From: Stenopsyche tienmushanensis
Lineage: Eukaryota > Arthropoda > Insecta > Trichoptera > Stenopsychidae
Length of the DNA stretch: 64,000 nt
Direction of reading: 5' to 3'
Assembly: GCA_008973525.1 (NCBI GenBank)
Contig: WACJ01000117.1
Coordinates: 496,001 to 560,000, forward strand
The notes under the pieces were generated by a model. It was not told the DNA's origin. It did not search any database and saw only the letters and a program-made list of their open reading frames with translations. The position numbers were made by a program, and so were the translations under genes. Below, piece after piece: positions 12,303-24,962 of the stretch; positions within the stretch are counted from its first letter, which is position 1, and each line of letters starts with the position of its first letter.

Positions 12303-12479
12303 TTTTTTAAATAGTGCTCTATAACATGCGTTATATTGCACCTAACGCTGTCATCACTGCATTTGTAGAAGCATTGCGCCGCCAACATGTTCTCAAAAAT
12401 GCAGATTTTCTGCCTATCCACATCGGCTCGTCATTGTGTAAGGTATTTAAATTCTCGCACTATCATGAGCTGTCTTCCT

Positions 12480-13010
12480 TCGATACATACGGTTGAGACA
12501 TAATCCGGGATCTTCTCGTGTTAAAACACCATCACCACTAACTTACGTATATTGAAAGTTCAATAGTGCTCTCAGCGCCTTGATGAAAAGGCATCAATAG
12601 CACCGTGTTATCTGCATACAGGATGTGGTTTATGTACCTTTTGTCCACATGACATCCAACTGCAGTATCTCTAAGTGCCAAGGAGACGGCGCCAAAATCC
12701 GGCGACATAGAACCTCCCTGTCTAAATCCGCAACCGGTGCTGCAAGGGATCGACAGATGGCCATCCCAACGGACTGCATAGCGCTGCCCACATTACTAAC
12801 TGGGCAACAGATCGATCAGAGTATTATTCCTCAACTTGTCCCAGAGTAGGGTCCGATCAACGCGATAGAATGCCTTACCCAGATCGAGAAAGCAAGCATA
12901 GACAACTATCCTTCTGCTGGTATATGAAATGATGGCTTGCTTGAGTGTGTAAATGGCTGATAGACGAATTCTTCCTGAAGCTAAACTGGACATCGTCGGT
13001 GTAAAGGTAA
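12480..13010 (-). mobile_element. Non-LTR reverse transcriptase fragment, second lineage
   Basis: The minus strand at 12993-12796 reads F-L-D-L-G-K-A-F-Y-R-V-D-R-T-L-L-W-D-K-L, the RT block 2a pattern with F-x-D-x-x-K-A-F-D-x-V-D. Downstream, other frames carry a G-V-R-Q-G-G-like block and an A-D-N/D-like box near 12620. The family is unlike the R1 copies in this window and the fragment is frameshifted. Confidence 0.6.
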
Positions 13011-13029
13011 GCTTTTAGCTTTCAGTGAA

Positions 13030-13244
13030 CGATTTTTTCGAACAATTTGGCCAAAGTAGTGGCGAATGGGGACCCTCCTCTTACCTTAGCTGTTTATTGA
13101 CCCCGCTATTAGGGATTATGCCAGCCCTCTCAAAAAAAATGCACATTGAGGTGCAAATCATAATTTTCCATGTTCACGAAGACACACTCATTCTCAGCTT
13201 CAAGTGGCCACTTATATTAGAAACTAAACAAATAAATAAATTGC

Positions 13245-13281
<37 letters not shown>

Positions 13282-13560
13282 TTTATGGGGAAAGGGACCC
13301 TAGTTTCGCTCGCGATCTCAATGGCGCGAGCTACCTATTTGTGCTAGCCGCTGGGGGTGCTTTCATAGCCATAGGGATCATAAAAGGCCCCGGGTATGCA
13401 TTTTGCAAGTCCTGAAAGCCTAAAAGAGGTGGGAGTGGCCACAAGGTTTGTGGGCTCAACCGGTCCGCCTTGCCGACCGCTGGAAGCCGTGTGCGGACAT
13501 GTCCACAGAACGTCGTCTGCGTCCATAACAAGGTCGCTGCATGGACACTCTGAAATTGAG
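13030..13560 (+). repeat. Unclassified repeat, related to 59290-59720
   Basis: Blocks shared with 59290-59720 include GGGACCCTCC-type sequence, CCCGCTATTAGGGA versus CCCACTATTCGGGA, a CACGAAGAYACRCTCATTCTC segment, and the GTGGCCACAAGG to GGTCCG block of family X. A (TA)n run at 13247-13277 interrupts it. Confidence 0.5.
13247..13277. repeat. (TA)n microsatellite
   Basis: About 15 uninterrupted TA dinucleotides. A similar shorter run lies at 17018-17030. Confidence 0.9.
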
Positions 13561-15062
13561 GAGAAAACAACCTAAAGATCTAAACCTCAGAGCGCCCGTG
13601 CCTTGTAAGGAAGTAGGAAGTTTAGTGGTCTAGAATGACCCAGTGGCAACCCAGGTGGCTCCTGACCGAAGGGAAATATCGTGAAATAGAACGGCTTGAA
13701 ATAGACGTGGATCACCTTTCCCGCCAAATATAAAACGCCACCTATTTAACGCGTCTGTGAAGATTGCCGAGCGCATCGCACGTCCTTAACCAAAGAAATC
13801 CAGTGGTGTCAGGTCTGAAGACCGTGTGAGCCACGGAATAAAGCCGCCAAAAGCATTAATTTACACGACAGAGGTACCCACAAAAGAAATCAAGATGCAA
13901 TAATAATCGCCGCGCTTCCAAAAATGAGAAAGGAAATACTACTTCAGATAAATACAGTTGAAATGAGGAAAAGATGTGATGCGTTCATGCAAAGCAGAGG
14001 TGGCCAATTTGAATAAATTTTGTTAATAAATTTAATAAAAACATAAGTGCAAAAAATATTTTCTTAGTCCTAACCCTAGCAAACTGGTAGATGTAATTGC
14101 ATAAAAAAATTTATTTAGATCAAAAATACATTCCAAAATATAAAAAAACAGTTACTTCGTGCTATTACAACAACATGTCAAAAAGTTATGACCATTTAAA
14201 AATGAAATTTTGGGTATTTTTTCAAAATGTTAAAAAAATTCAATATCGACAGCCCTGACACCTAGGACGGGGGGCTTTTATATGAAACGTAGCAAAACAC
14301 CCTCCTAGCCCCCAAAACATTTTTTTCGGTCCATGTGCAAAACATCCTGTATTTCTGTATACTTTTATGTCGCCATGTCTGTTAATGGAAGTCAGGCAAT
14401 CTCTTTGGAGATTTTTCATGTGGTAGTTTTCCACACTATTAGAAAACTTCAGCAAAATCAGTCACTCGTAGACTCGATGTTGAAATCCATTTTTTTTTAT
14501 ACAAAGCAAGTAAAATCTAAATCAATTAGCTTCATTTAATGGTATCTAAAAATAAATCTTTAATCCAATTTATTGTATATTGGAGCTTATCGAATTTATC
14601 ATATACAAACGACAGGCGGAAAACACGCGAACGATGCAGCTTATTTTAATTATTTTCCTCGGATAAAAGAATTAAAAAACCCATTCAGATTACAATACGC
14701 TGACAACATTCAATGTTATCTTAGAAACGCCATATCAATTATTCGGGTGTCGGTTCAGTCTTAGTTTACCTACGAATCTATCATGTTATTTACAATATAG
14801 CAGTGATTGTGGATATTCGACGATATAAAATTCCTGGAATAATTTGAATATGTGACATTAAATAGTTGTAAGTTTTTAATCATGCTTTATAAATAGATTT
14901 AAGATTGCATGCTTGATAATGCATACATTTTTATTGATATTTGCAACCATATCTCTTGTTATAAATGATAATTGATTATAATGAAAGTAAAAACGTATGA
15001 CAATTGTAAAAAAATGTTATATGAGACCAAATGATGTTTTAATAATCATTTTTTTTTTGTAT

Positions 15063-15826
15063 AGGGCCTTTCAATAGGAACGCTCGAAATTTGTTTGGTT
15101 ATGGTAGCCATGTTAATAAGGCAATCTCTGTTTAATTGATTGTGAATCATTCAGTAGTGTATGGCAAAATAATCATGAAAAATTATAGTGTTAAATAACA
15201 TATACAAATTATTAAATTTTATTTTCAAAATCATTGCTCCATTCAAGAAACGTTTCACCAAAAAATATTTTTTAGCGATGAGAGCCTATTTTTGGATGAA
15301 TGGATGTATGAATAAGTAAATTTGTCTGAATTGGGACGATACCAATCCACATGAGATACACCAGCACTGAATGCATCCAGAGTAAGTCAAAGTTTGGTGC
15401 GGATTTTGGTCTGGCGGAATCATCGGTCCAATTATTCCATTCCAAAACGAAACTGGCATCAATGGATCGATAATAAGCGACTTCTTGTGACCTAAATTGG
15501 ATGATATGAATACTGACGACATGTGGCTCCAAACAAAACGACGCTGCATGACACACAGCGCATGCCACGATGGATATAAGACACGAGCGATTTGAAGGCG
15601 ACGTGAATTGGCCACAGATCGTACGATTTAACGCCTTTATCGAAAATTGAACCTCCCGAATACGTGCCACCGAGCAAAGCCGCGGCGGACATTTGAACGA
15701 CTTTATATTCCATACTTATAATGCCATAAAATATTCTTTCATATAAAAAAAATATATAGATATCTCACATACGGCTCGTTCTATTTACATTTAAAAATCG
15801 AGCGTCCTTATTGTAAGACCCTATTT
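15063..15826 (+). mobile_element. Tc1/mariner-like element, dead transposase, upstream of RING-b
   Basis: The ends are inverted: GGGCCTTTCAATAGGAACGC on the left and GCGTCCTTATTGTAAGACCC on the right, each next to TA. The plus strand retains transposase pieces across frames: W-C-G-F-W-S-G-G-I-I-G-P, N-E-T-G, an M-W-L-Q/M-W-F-Q block and D-V-N-W-P. Stops and frameshifts kill it. A paralogous copy sits at the same place upstream of RING-e (41686-42313), so the insertion predates the duplication. Confidence 0.75.
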
Positions 15827-15908
15827 TTGCATCAAAGACATACTGTGTGCTCTTTTGCAAATACAAATACATTTTATAACAAAAAATACCCTGTTCCAGA
15901 TATAAAAA

Positions 15909-18900
15909 ATGGATAAAAGTAAAAAATTATGTTCCGTGTGCTGGAAACCATTCGAAAGGAAAACCTTGCTGGATCCATGTAAACATACATTTTGCTTTGT
16001 ATGCATTGAAAGATGGAATGCTGTAATGCTTTTTTATATTATCCTATAAATTTATCTATTTTGTAAATAATATTAATTTTTCCGTCATTTAAATATGTAT
16101 TTTTTAGATACATATTGGCTGTCCAAGATGCAAGAAGCAAATCAAAGGTTTTGTGTTTAAATCATCTGATAAGGAGTAAGTCTGATTAATAAATTTAGAT
16201 CATATAAAGCTGACTCTTGTCTTTCTCTTCGTATATAAATTTAAAAAAATCTATATATTTATTCTATGTATATTGAAGCAGTTATGCTAAAAAGCATTAC
16301 ATATTAATATTACATCAGTATGGTGACTTATCACGGTCAATCGATGACGTTTTTGTATTATTAGGGGTATCGAAAAGTATTCGCGTATTTATAAATATTT
16401 AAAACGCTATAAAGCATAATTCCCTTCATTATTCAACTTTTTTTGTATTGAAAACCATTGATTCGTTATCATAAATGAGTCATTTCTTATCGCCAGTTTA
16501 CAATGCTATTCAAAAAAGGGCTACTTATTTGTTTCGCCAAGAAGGCGTAGAACACGTTTCGTTGTTCGTTTTTGTTGTGTTCGGTTAAAGCGTGTGGTAT
16601 TCATCCAACCCCATAACACCCATTCTATTAATTTTACCGATAAGTTTTAAATGTGTTTGCACAGTAGTCCATGAGGATCCCTTGAGTAATTTTCAATAGC
16701 TCCTCGATTGTTTGTCGTAGATTTGACTCGATTAGTGCATGGAATCTGGTAATAAATGAGAAAGCGTGAGTAACCCACATACAGCTATCCATGTGAGAAG
16801 CATGCACGCATACCTTGCGTATCCCTGTGTTTTGTTGATGAAACTGCACACGTTTCAATTCGAATGGCATGTCAGTGGAAATCATTGGGACACTAAATCT
16901 CCTCCTTTAATTTTTTCCGAAGTCTAAGTCGCAAGGCGTGATAAGAATGCTCTCGTCAAAGAATGAGAAAATGTGAGAGGAACTGATCTGATCTATAGTT
17001 TGGTCGGAGACAGACTATATATATATATATATGAAAGAATGATATGAGCCAAATGATCGTAAGGAATACATTGATTTCATTAGAAAATAATGAATCATTT
17101 GGACTTGATAACAGATGCGTTGTGTAAATCAAAAATTCAAAACGATACAATCATAATAAATCAAATCGGTTTTTAATATCAAAGCTGTATAATATTAAAA
17201 AGATATATAAAAAATGATACCTAATCGAAATACGAAATCGAAATAGTTCGATGATCTCATCCTATAGGAATGAATATAGATAACTTTATATTTTTATATT
17301 TCAGTTAATGAGCTTAACAGAACGATAATCTAACTGAATGTTATCCCTATGTTTTGTTGGTGCGTTTACTTGTCATTTAACCAATACCTGTCACTTTTTA
17401 CATCACGTTGATACACGTACCACATATTGAAAACCACTGTCATGTTTAAGTATATCCACATGACTTGCTCTTTCATGAATTTCATCTCCGTGAGGATAAT
17501 CTAGGTATTAATTGAAATTGTCCACCGAAGACCGATCGCTTGGCAAATACACAACAAATCGACGGTTGCTTACCGTAGCAACCACCGGACCAATATGCGC
17601 CAACATGGTGCATCGGTTAAACGTCTTACAAAACAATTTTCACACACAAATATATATATATAGATAATATATAACTCCAATTTTTAGGCCAAGTCTATTC
17701 CTTTTTTCATGCTTTTTATGATAACAAGTATAGCACCATCTTTTCCATGTATACTAATGTCATTTTAATTTTGAGTTAATAAAAATGCCATTTCCACAAA
17801 ATTTGCTTCATCAGCCTATTATTCCATAATCTCCTCGACATGAATATCGTTAAAACCTCATAGACCAGGAGTGGTCAAGAAAGAGAAAAAAGTTTGTAGA
17901 CTCTCCATCTTATAAAAACGCAACAGCTACACTAATACCAAGCCTATTTTATTATATATTACACAACATACAGCGTAAAATTTTAGCTAAAAATTTCCGT
18001 TAACAAATGGAAATGTTTCATTAGAAGCTATCTATCTAAAATTAAAGAAGACGCCTATCTAAAATATCTAATCAGTCTAATCAAAATATCTTCCAATCGT
18101 TTTATCATATCCAGTTTAAGTTAATTAAGGTGGCTACTGAATCTTTCAATCTCCCTTGAAATTACATAATCTTTTATAGATGTTACAACATGATAAAACT
18201 CCTACCACCCAATATAAAAGCTCGAACACCTATTAATCTTGACTACCATTGGATTAGACTTACACATCGAACCAAATTTAGTCGTATTGTATAAATGCCG
18301 CGTTATACGGGGGCGTCATGAGCTTTGCTAATTGCTTAAACAGATGAAGCTATTAGGATAATACGTTCTAAAATCATTTAGACTTTTACTGTATCTACTT
18401 CAATATATTCATCAGCAACCTTGTTAACAATCCATCCCTGATGTAATATGTTATAAGCCTTGTGCCAGGGTTGCTTGTGTTGTTAATTTTTTCCTGATTC
18501 AGAGACTCTTTATATGATCAATTTGTGTTGTACATTTACTCGTAACCATCCATAACGTTTTTAATATTTTCATGACACCGAAAGAGGAATAAAAGCACAT
18601 AAAAATGCAAGATTTGGAATATTGTCAAGGTAATTTAGTGTAACACACAACTCAATAAGTTCGTAGGATATTTTTTTTACAATCAGATCATTTCATTTAT
18701 TTATTGAATTTCACAGGATTTATAAAATAATTGCTGCATTCATATCTCGAAGAAGACGAACCGAAGGCAATTACGAAACGTACGTATAAAAAGCATAATT
18801 TCATAAACATATTTATCTGAATGTTTCTGACTTCTAGGTTTGGTTTGATTTTCTGCGTTTATAAGAAAAAAGATTAAGCGTTGGTATAGTGGTTTTAGAT

Positions 18901-21900
18901 CCTGGTTTTTTATTATCATGGATCGGGTTCAATTCTGAATATGATATTTTCACAATACTCATTCATAGCCGATAACCAGTGGTGGATTTACCAACAGCCT
19001 CGGGCCTCAAAAATTTAGAGGGATCTCAAAAACTTTCTGACCCACTGCGGAATTCAAGGAATTTAAGAAATGAAAAACTAGGACGTTCTCTGCCCGGAAT
19101 GAAACCGGAATGAAAGAATTTGTCCCAGATTAAAAAAACCAAATGGGTCCAGGTGGCCTCAAACTTAAATTGTGTAAAAGTCCACTTAACTGGTAAATCC
19201 ATCACTGCCGATAGAAGACAGATGATTGATAAAGTCGGGCAGGGCTAGCTATTATTTATATTATTTTTAAATAATGACAATTCAACCGTCCAATCATAGA
19301 TCCTCTCCAATCCAGCTTATAATCCAAATCATATTATCCTAATTAGATGGCAATAAATAAACACAACGTGAAAATCTTTTTTCTTATGATGGCTATATTT
19401 TTAATTAGCTTATAAAGTAAATATTTAATTAGCAATAAATAAATACCACTTTTTTGGTTTTAGGCATGATTTTGATCTAACCGAAAATGAAATAACCATA
19501 CTTAATTCACAAATGAAAGAAGAGAAGCAGTCGACGAGGTAATAGTCATTTTGTAGACAAAATAATTCTTCACCTTAGGATTTAGATGATTTTTTTTATG
19601 CGGTAGATGCGTTCCGCGGAAAATCGCACAAAAAAGCTATAACTTACATAGAAAAAGTGAAGATGCGTTCCATGGATTTTGAAAACCGCATAACTTTAAA
19701 ACGGCTATATAAAATATATCCAAAATCGCATAAAAAAAGTTAATAAAAATTCAGGAAAAAATTAAGACAATTAAAAATAGCAGTTTGATATTATTTAAAG
19801 GACTTCTTGCGTCATTGGTAAAATTTTAAGGATGTCTAACATCTGGCATCTCAAATGTCCATTGGAGAAATACTAATTATTTTAATTACAAACTATAATT
19901 TAAAATATTAGCTATTATTCTAGTAAACAATTCAATTGTGAGACTATTTCGACTGCAATTATTGCGAACAGTTAATAACACGATCACCTCAATGACTGAG
20001 GGTGAGCGATAGTGAAAACCCATAATAATTGTAGGGATGTTGAAAAAATCTTGTATTCACTATGGTACATATGCTTAAATAATATTTTCTTTTTCAGCTT
20101 TGTGAAATATACGCAAGAAGAAACTGTAGAGGTTACGCAAAAAGTAACTGTGGAAAATATACAAGAAGAAACTGTGGGGAATACGCAAAAAGTAACTGTG
20201 GGAAATATACAAGAAGAAACTGTGGGGAATACGCACAAAGTAACTGTGGAAAATAAACAAGAAAAAACTGTGGGGAATACGCAAAAAGTAACTGTGGAGA
20301 ATAAGCAAGAAGAAACTGTGGAGAATACGCAAAAAGAAACTCTGGCGAATACGCAAAAAGAAACTGTGGAGAAAACGCAAAAAGAAACTCTGGCGAATAC
20401 GCAAAAAGAAACTGTGGAAAAAACGCAAAAAGAAACTCTGGCGAATACGCAAAAAGAAACTGTGGAGAAAACACAAAAAGTAACTGTGGAAAATACGCAT
20501 AAAGTAACTGTGGAAAATACGAAAGAAGTAACTGTGGAAAATACGAAAAAAGTAACCGTGGAAAATATAAAACAGACGGAAGAAGAATTCGAAATCATAA
20601 ACAAACATCCTATCGAAGCTGAGAAATTAAGGTAAAATGCGCAATAGATAAAATTAAATCGATCATCAAAGAGATATAACTCTGTTCAACAATATTTTTT
20701 ACTTGTTACAGATCTTCTAAAACGGACGATGACTTCCGTTTGAGCCAAGAAGATATCTCCAATGTCTTAAATGGCAGGAGAAAAATAGAGATGCATTTTT
20801 CAAGGTTACCCTTTTCTCACATTAGACTCTAACATAAAAAAAACGTTTGTCAACATTTCATCCGTCCGCCTTGCCGCATATCCTGCGCGTCGTTGATATA
20901 GGATAAAGCGACAATAAAATTATTTTTTTAGCACTAAAATCATTTATTTAAACTATATGATACCTTATAATGTCTTCAAAGTAACTCATTCGGTATGGGT
21001 TCAAATCTACAGGAGGTTCTCTTTTTCGTGACGTTCGAGTCAATTTATTCTACCACCCAATACAAGTTTCACTTAAAAAAATCGCGTATATTATGCTTGA
21101 ACCACCAGATCTAGCTCTAAATGACTGTTTTATTTTCCATAAAGTCAAGTCTGTTCTCTAGGTTAGCCGTTTCAAGTCTAAATAGAGCTTCTGACACCGT
21201 TGACGAAAAATAGTCTCATAACTCTGCTTTCACCAGTGCTAGACCAAAATGAAATGACGCATAAATGCAGTAATAAATATACTCATTAAAGTGAATTTAT
21301 GTAATCAATCTCGGTATTTAACAGCCACACCTCGTATGCATCCAAAAAAACCTTGTCGCCAATCTTCATTGCCAAATCTGTGGATCTGATTTTAACCTCT
21401 CACAGACCTTGCTTTAATATTATATAAATCATTCCGTTGTTTTTTAGAATTAACTGTATGATTGTACACTTTATACTGACTGCGATAATATATGTTATGT
21501 TACTTACGTTTGCAGAAGATCACCCATAGAAGAAATTTTTTTAGACGATGACGAATTTGAACTGATTTGCTCAACGTGTGATCCATCGCCGTCAATTTCA
21601 AGGTATGATTATTTAAAACCTTCAATAGCTCTAAAATTTTGGAAAATAGATAGAAAAGCAGGTCGAATAAATTGTACAGGGTACTTTAATAAGTACGCTC
21701 TAAATTTATTAGGTTATAGTGGCCAAATTGTTGAAACAACGTCAAATTATCAAACTTTGATGTGTGAACAAGTAAAATTGTCAGAATTGGGACGATACCA
21801 ATCCACATAAGATAAACCAGCATCAAATGCATCCAGAGAAAATAACTGTTTGGTGCGAATTTTAGTCTGGTGGAATCAACGGTCCGTACTTCTTCCAAAA

Positions 21901-24363
21901 CGAAACTAGCACGACAGGATCGATGATAAGCAATTTTGTTTTTTTTTTTTTTGAAGGAGGGGAATTTTCATAAGACACCGCCATTCTGGGGTAATGTGAG
22001 ATTTGACTCACTAAACCCCTTCTCCGGTTCCGCCGGCACCCGGCTACCGTAAAGTATTGCTCTAGGATGGCGGAATGTGTCCCTCTTGGGCCTCATGTTA
22101 ACACTTAGCATGTTGTACTATCCTGTAGAATATTCTCGGGACCTCTTATGTGCCTCACTAGGTTTTCTTGCTCATAGGTTGAGGTGGAGGAGGATGCTTC
22201 AATGTGTGCCCGACATCTCAGTCGTTCAGCATCCTCTTTCTGCAGCATAACGCTCGCCACGTATCCGCACTTTAGCGCGTTACATGCCCCGGCATTGGTT
22301 AGCATCATGGGGACCAGGTTGCTGGGTATGAGTGAATTAACTTCAAGCTCCTCCCGCAGTACGTCCCTCTTTGTGTTCCAGGCCGGGCAGTTGAATAGCG
22401 TGTGCGCGGCATCGTCTAGCTCTGCAGTGTTGGCGTTCCGGACCGGCCTCCTTTTGAATTTTAAACAGGTAGCTACCATAACAGCCGTGTCCAGTGAGTG
22501 CCTGGTTGAGAAGGTAGCATAACTAGCCGTGTTTCCTGGATACCCAGGTCTTCAGGTCTGGAATGAGACGATGTGTCCATCGGCCTTTGGCAGAGCTATC
22601 CCATCGGGCCTGCCGTTCCGCCATGATGTGCTACCTGGCGCTCTGTCTGGTTTCTCCAGTGAATATGGATTTTATTTCCTTTGCAAGCAGGTCGATTGGC
22701 GATTTGGCGCCCTCCATGAGCGTTGCTCTCAATAGGCCATCGTACATTGCGTTCCACAGGGCGGGTCCGAGCACCAAGCCCTGTGGGATTCCCGCGGTGA
22801 CTGGTCTTTGTTTGCTCATCCCGTCGGCTTCTGTATCTATCAATGTCCTCTCATGCAGGTAGCTCTCCACCATTCTGGTTAAGTATGGTGGGACGTCAAT
22901 TTACCTCAAGGCCCTGTTTATCAAGTTCCAATTTGTCGTTCTTGACGTCCAGGGCTATCATGACCACGTGTTTACTTGCCTTGACACTGCCACCCCTGTC
23001 TCACCGTGTCAACGACCTCATTGACAGCATCGATTGTGGAGCGGCCTGCACGGAAGCCGTACTGTTACGGGGATAACACAGGTTCGATAAACTGCTGGAG
23101 TTGCTGGAGCAATCGTATCTTCAGCAGTTTCCCTAGCCCGTCCAACATGCACAGCGGTCTATAAGCCGACGGTCCCGATGTTGTCTTCTCTTTGGGGATG
23201 AGCACCAGCTTCTGGCGCTTCCAAGGTGCCGGGAAGATCCCTCCCGACAAACAGGTATTGAATACAGTTAGCAGGAGGTCCGGGTCAATGATTCCAACAG
23301 GACGACTATATATGCCACACAACACATGTTATGACGAACATTCTGCACGAGCGATTTGATGGCATGACAATGGCGCTGTTTACCCAAAAGAGTAATCTAA
23401 GAAGAGAGTATTTCTGTTTGACGCCCGTCCACCCCCACCCATCCATACGGTCCGAAAACAGAACGAACCCGCGCGCGAGCGTGGCCATCTCGATAAGCAT
23501 GTGGGAGTGGGGCGCCACCCGAGGAATCTATTACTACCAACACCATCCAACAAATTCAACTAGATTTTAAAAATGAGTGAATATCTCATACACAACTTGC
23601 CACATTTACATTCAAAAATCGAGCGTCCTTATTTAAAAGGCCCTATATTGTCACTGTATCAGAGCATAAATGATAACCCTGCCTTCAAGCAGATCTAGAA
23701 CACATAAATAAATTTCCTTATGAATATTTACAGATCATCGTCTTTCTATGAGCTTAATTCAAATTATAGTGCATTTGAAGTAAGTTTTCCTACACCGATC
23801 GCAATATCGGATTATTCAAGGTATAATAATGATTATTTAAAACTTTATGAACTATTTTATTAAATATCATCAAATATTCATAACTAACATACTATTTGAC
23901 TCAGACGACTTAACTCGGAAGCAGTGCCTGAATTCAATCCACATGTCAACGGAGATATTAATCCAACAAGTCAAATGGAACCATATCTTCAGTAAGCTAG
24001 TGATTTCTTTGTGATCATATTTTTTCAACGAAACATATTTTCGAATCAAACAATTTTTTCAATTGAAGTTATATTTTAGCTATAGCTATATTTTTATTTT
24101 GTCAAAAACAGGCTGAATAGTGTGAAAAAAATGAGAAGTTTTAAAGAAGTAGCCAAATCTTTCACCAGTGAAGGTGTAAATGAGACGATGAACAGAATTA
24201 TTTGGTAAGTGCGCCTACATTTGGATGAATATTTTGCTGAAATAATAAAACATATTTTTAATGTTCCAGCGGGCGGTTGTACGATGATCTTTATTCATCT
24301 ACCACGACAGATGATCATTATTATGAACCCGTTTTGTTCGTTTCTGGAGTATCGGAATGTTGA
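15909..24363 (+). CDS. RING-b: 11-exon RING protein with microexon tail and coding minisatellite
   Basis: Exons: 15909-16022, 16108-16175, 18717-18779, 19464-19538, 20098-20631, 20712-20804, 21516-21602, 23734-23820, 23905-23991, 24112-24204, 24270-24363. They sum to 1395 bp (464 aa). An acceptor at 15899 puts a 9-nt 5' UTR tail before the ATG; an in-frame TAA there fixes this Met. Residues 8-55 form a C3HC4 RING (L-C-S-V-C, C-K-H-T-F-C-F-V-C-I-E-R-W, C-P-R-C), probably a ubiquitin E3 ligase, TOPORS-like by eye. Intron 1 is phase 0; the other nine are phase 2. Exons 4-7 carry acidic patterns such as D-L-T-E-N-E-I-T-I-L. Exon 5 is mostly 8-residue repeats N-T-Q-K-E-T-V-E. The final exon ends V-S-E-C. 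No signal peptide or membrane segment is seen at the assigned start. RING-e is its duplicate. The target is unknown. Confidence 0.75.
18873..19260 (+). repeat. tRNA-like (SINE-type) sequence in RING-b intron 3
   Basis: GCGTTGGTATAGTGGTTTTA resembles the 5' end and A box of a tRNA-Gly/Glu-type gene, and GATCGGGTTCAATTC resembles a B box 35-40 nt later. It does not fold as an intact tRNA. A related copy lies at 45733-46045 in the paralogous intron of RING-e, so it is older than the duplication. The right boundary is approximate. Confidence 0.45.
19590..19745 (-). mobile_element. Tigger-like MITE fragment in RING-b intron 4
   Basis: The sequence carries GAAAATCGCACAAAAAAGC and CCGCATAACTTTAAAACGGC, the same pieces as the right part of the element at 39862-40703, in inverted orientation. 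It is absent from the paralogous intron of RING-e, which suggests a later insertion. Confidence 0.55.
20107..20580 (+). repeat. 24-bp coding minisatellite in RING-b exon 5
   Basis: About 19.5 head-to-tail units of 24 bp encode 8-residue repeats such as N-T-Q-K-E-T-V-E, N-T-Q-K-V-T-V-E, K-T-Q-K-E-T-L-A and N-I-Q-E-E-T-V-G. A higher-order 48-bp alternation (…E-T-L-A then …E-T-V-E) is clear in the middle. The RING-e exon at 46808-46909 has only about one and a half units. The exons differ by 432 bp, exactly 18 units, so the reading frame is kept. Confidence 0.92.
21676..23648 (+). mobile_element. Tc1/mariner-like element in RING-b intron 7, split by an R1 LINE
   Basis: The left end (GGGTACTTTAATAAGTACGC) and the right end near 23613-23648 (TCGAGCGTCCTTATT…GGCCCTA) match the ends of the 15063 element. 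The transposase pieces stop near 21944, where an R1 LINE with its T-run begins, and resume at 23311. The paralogous copy in RING-e (48325-48951) lacks the R1, so the R1 arrived after duplication. Confidence 0.7.
21945..23311 (-). mobile_element. R1-clade LINE, 5'-truncated
   Basis: A T-run at about 21948-21960 marks the A-tail of a minus-strand copy. The minus strand encodes the RT start (P-S-A-Y-R-P-L-C-M-L-D-G-L-G-K near 23200), then G-I-P-Q-G-L-V-L-G-P-A-L-W-N (near 22760) and the C-terminal D-D-A-A-H-T-L-F-N-C-P-A-W (near 22400). Frameshifts separate the pieces. It is truncated just upstream of the RT palm. Confidence 0.8.
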
Positions 24364-24962
24364 AAATACTTACGATAGGTAAAAGGTCTTACCGTTCTTT
24401 TTTATGGTATTTTTTAATATTTTTAAAATTGATGTTGTTTTTTGATAACTTCAAATTCTTTGGTCGATTTTAGATGTATTTTTTTATTCATGCAATTGTA
24501 GTCAGTGTGATCAGTCAATGTCATGATAACATTAATGATAAATATATACTATTTATACATGAAATTTATTTTATTTTGTCAATGTTCATTAAAAATCTAT
24601 ATTAACAACAAAATAATTAATTATCGACCTGATCAAATAAGAAAAAAACGAAAAAAAATTTGATCAGGTGTCACTATGGAAGCCTCCGAATTGTTTGTGT
24701 CACAAACCGCTTACTTATCTTTTATGGTTTTAATCCAAATAACAAGGGTTGCCTATCGATGTTAACACTCAGACATCGGGTCCCGATTTAGCGCGGGTTC
24801 AGAGGTTGCATAAAATATCTCCATCTGTTAGTATGCTAAACAATGCGCGTGGCTATTTTTTTTAAAGAAAGTTTTTAAATTAGCACAACCATTGTTTGTG
24901 AGGGAAATTTGTTTAACGAGACGTTTAACGGATGTACCATGTTGGCGCATATTGGTCTAGTA

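Larger units (their letters stand above)
11000..24600 (+). repeat. Segmental duplication, copy A (contains RING-b)
   Basis: Flanks, exons and most introns of RING-b align by eye to 39040-49850. Examples are the block near 11100-11250 with AATCTTCTCGAGAAGATTATG, which matches 39115-39240; the block 14600-14820, which matches 41215-41450; and the 3' flank near 24490-24600, which matches 49730-49850. Copy A is longer mainly through transposons at 11.5-14.5 kb and 21.95-23.31 kb and through the coding minisatellite. Confidence 0.8.

Noticed and set aside
18604..18628. ATG mini-exon (M-Q-D-L-E-Y-C-Q) before a GT in RING-b intron 2, conserved at 45483
   Set aside because: It ends in phase 1 and joining it to exon 3 gives an immediate stop in both copies. 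Conservation is explained by the segmental duplication.
18873..18940. Intact tRNA gene
   Set aside because: A- and B-box-like sequences are present but acceptor and anticodon stems do not pair, and the copy in RING-e differs in length. Treated as a SINE-type relic.
20107..20580. CRISPR-like array
   Set aside because: Units are contiguous without spacers, coding, and in an intron-bearing animal gene.
19984..20608. Long antisense open frames across the minisatellite (up to 206 codons)
   Set aside because: A 24-bp repeat without stops leaves several frames open automatically. The sense frame has matching splice sites, phase and a paralogous exon; the antisense frames have none.
23345..23575. 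Open frame with Pro/His-rich segment inside the interrupted Tc1-like element
   Set aside because: It spans worn transposase sequence and an unrelated insert, with no start context or motif.
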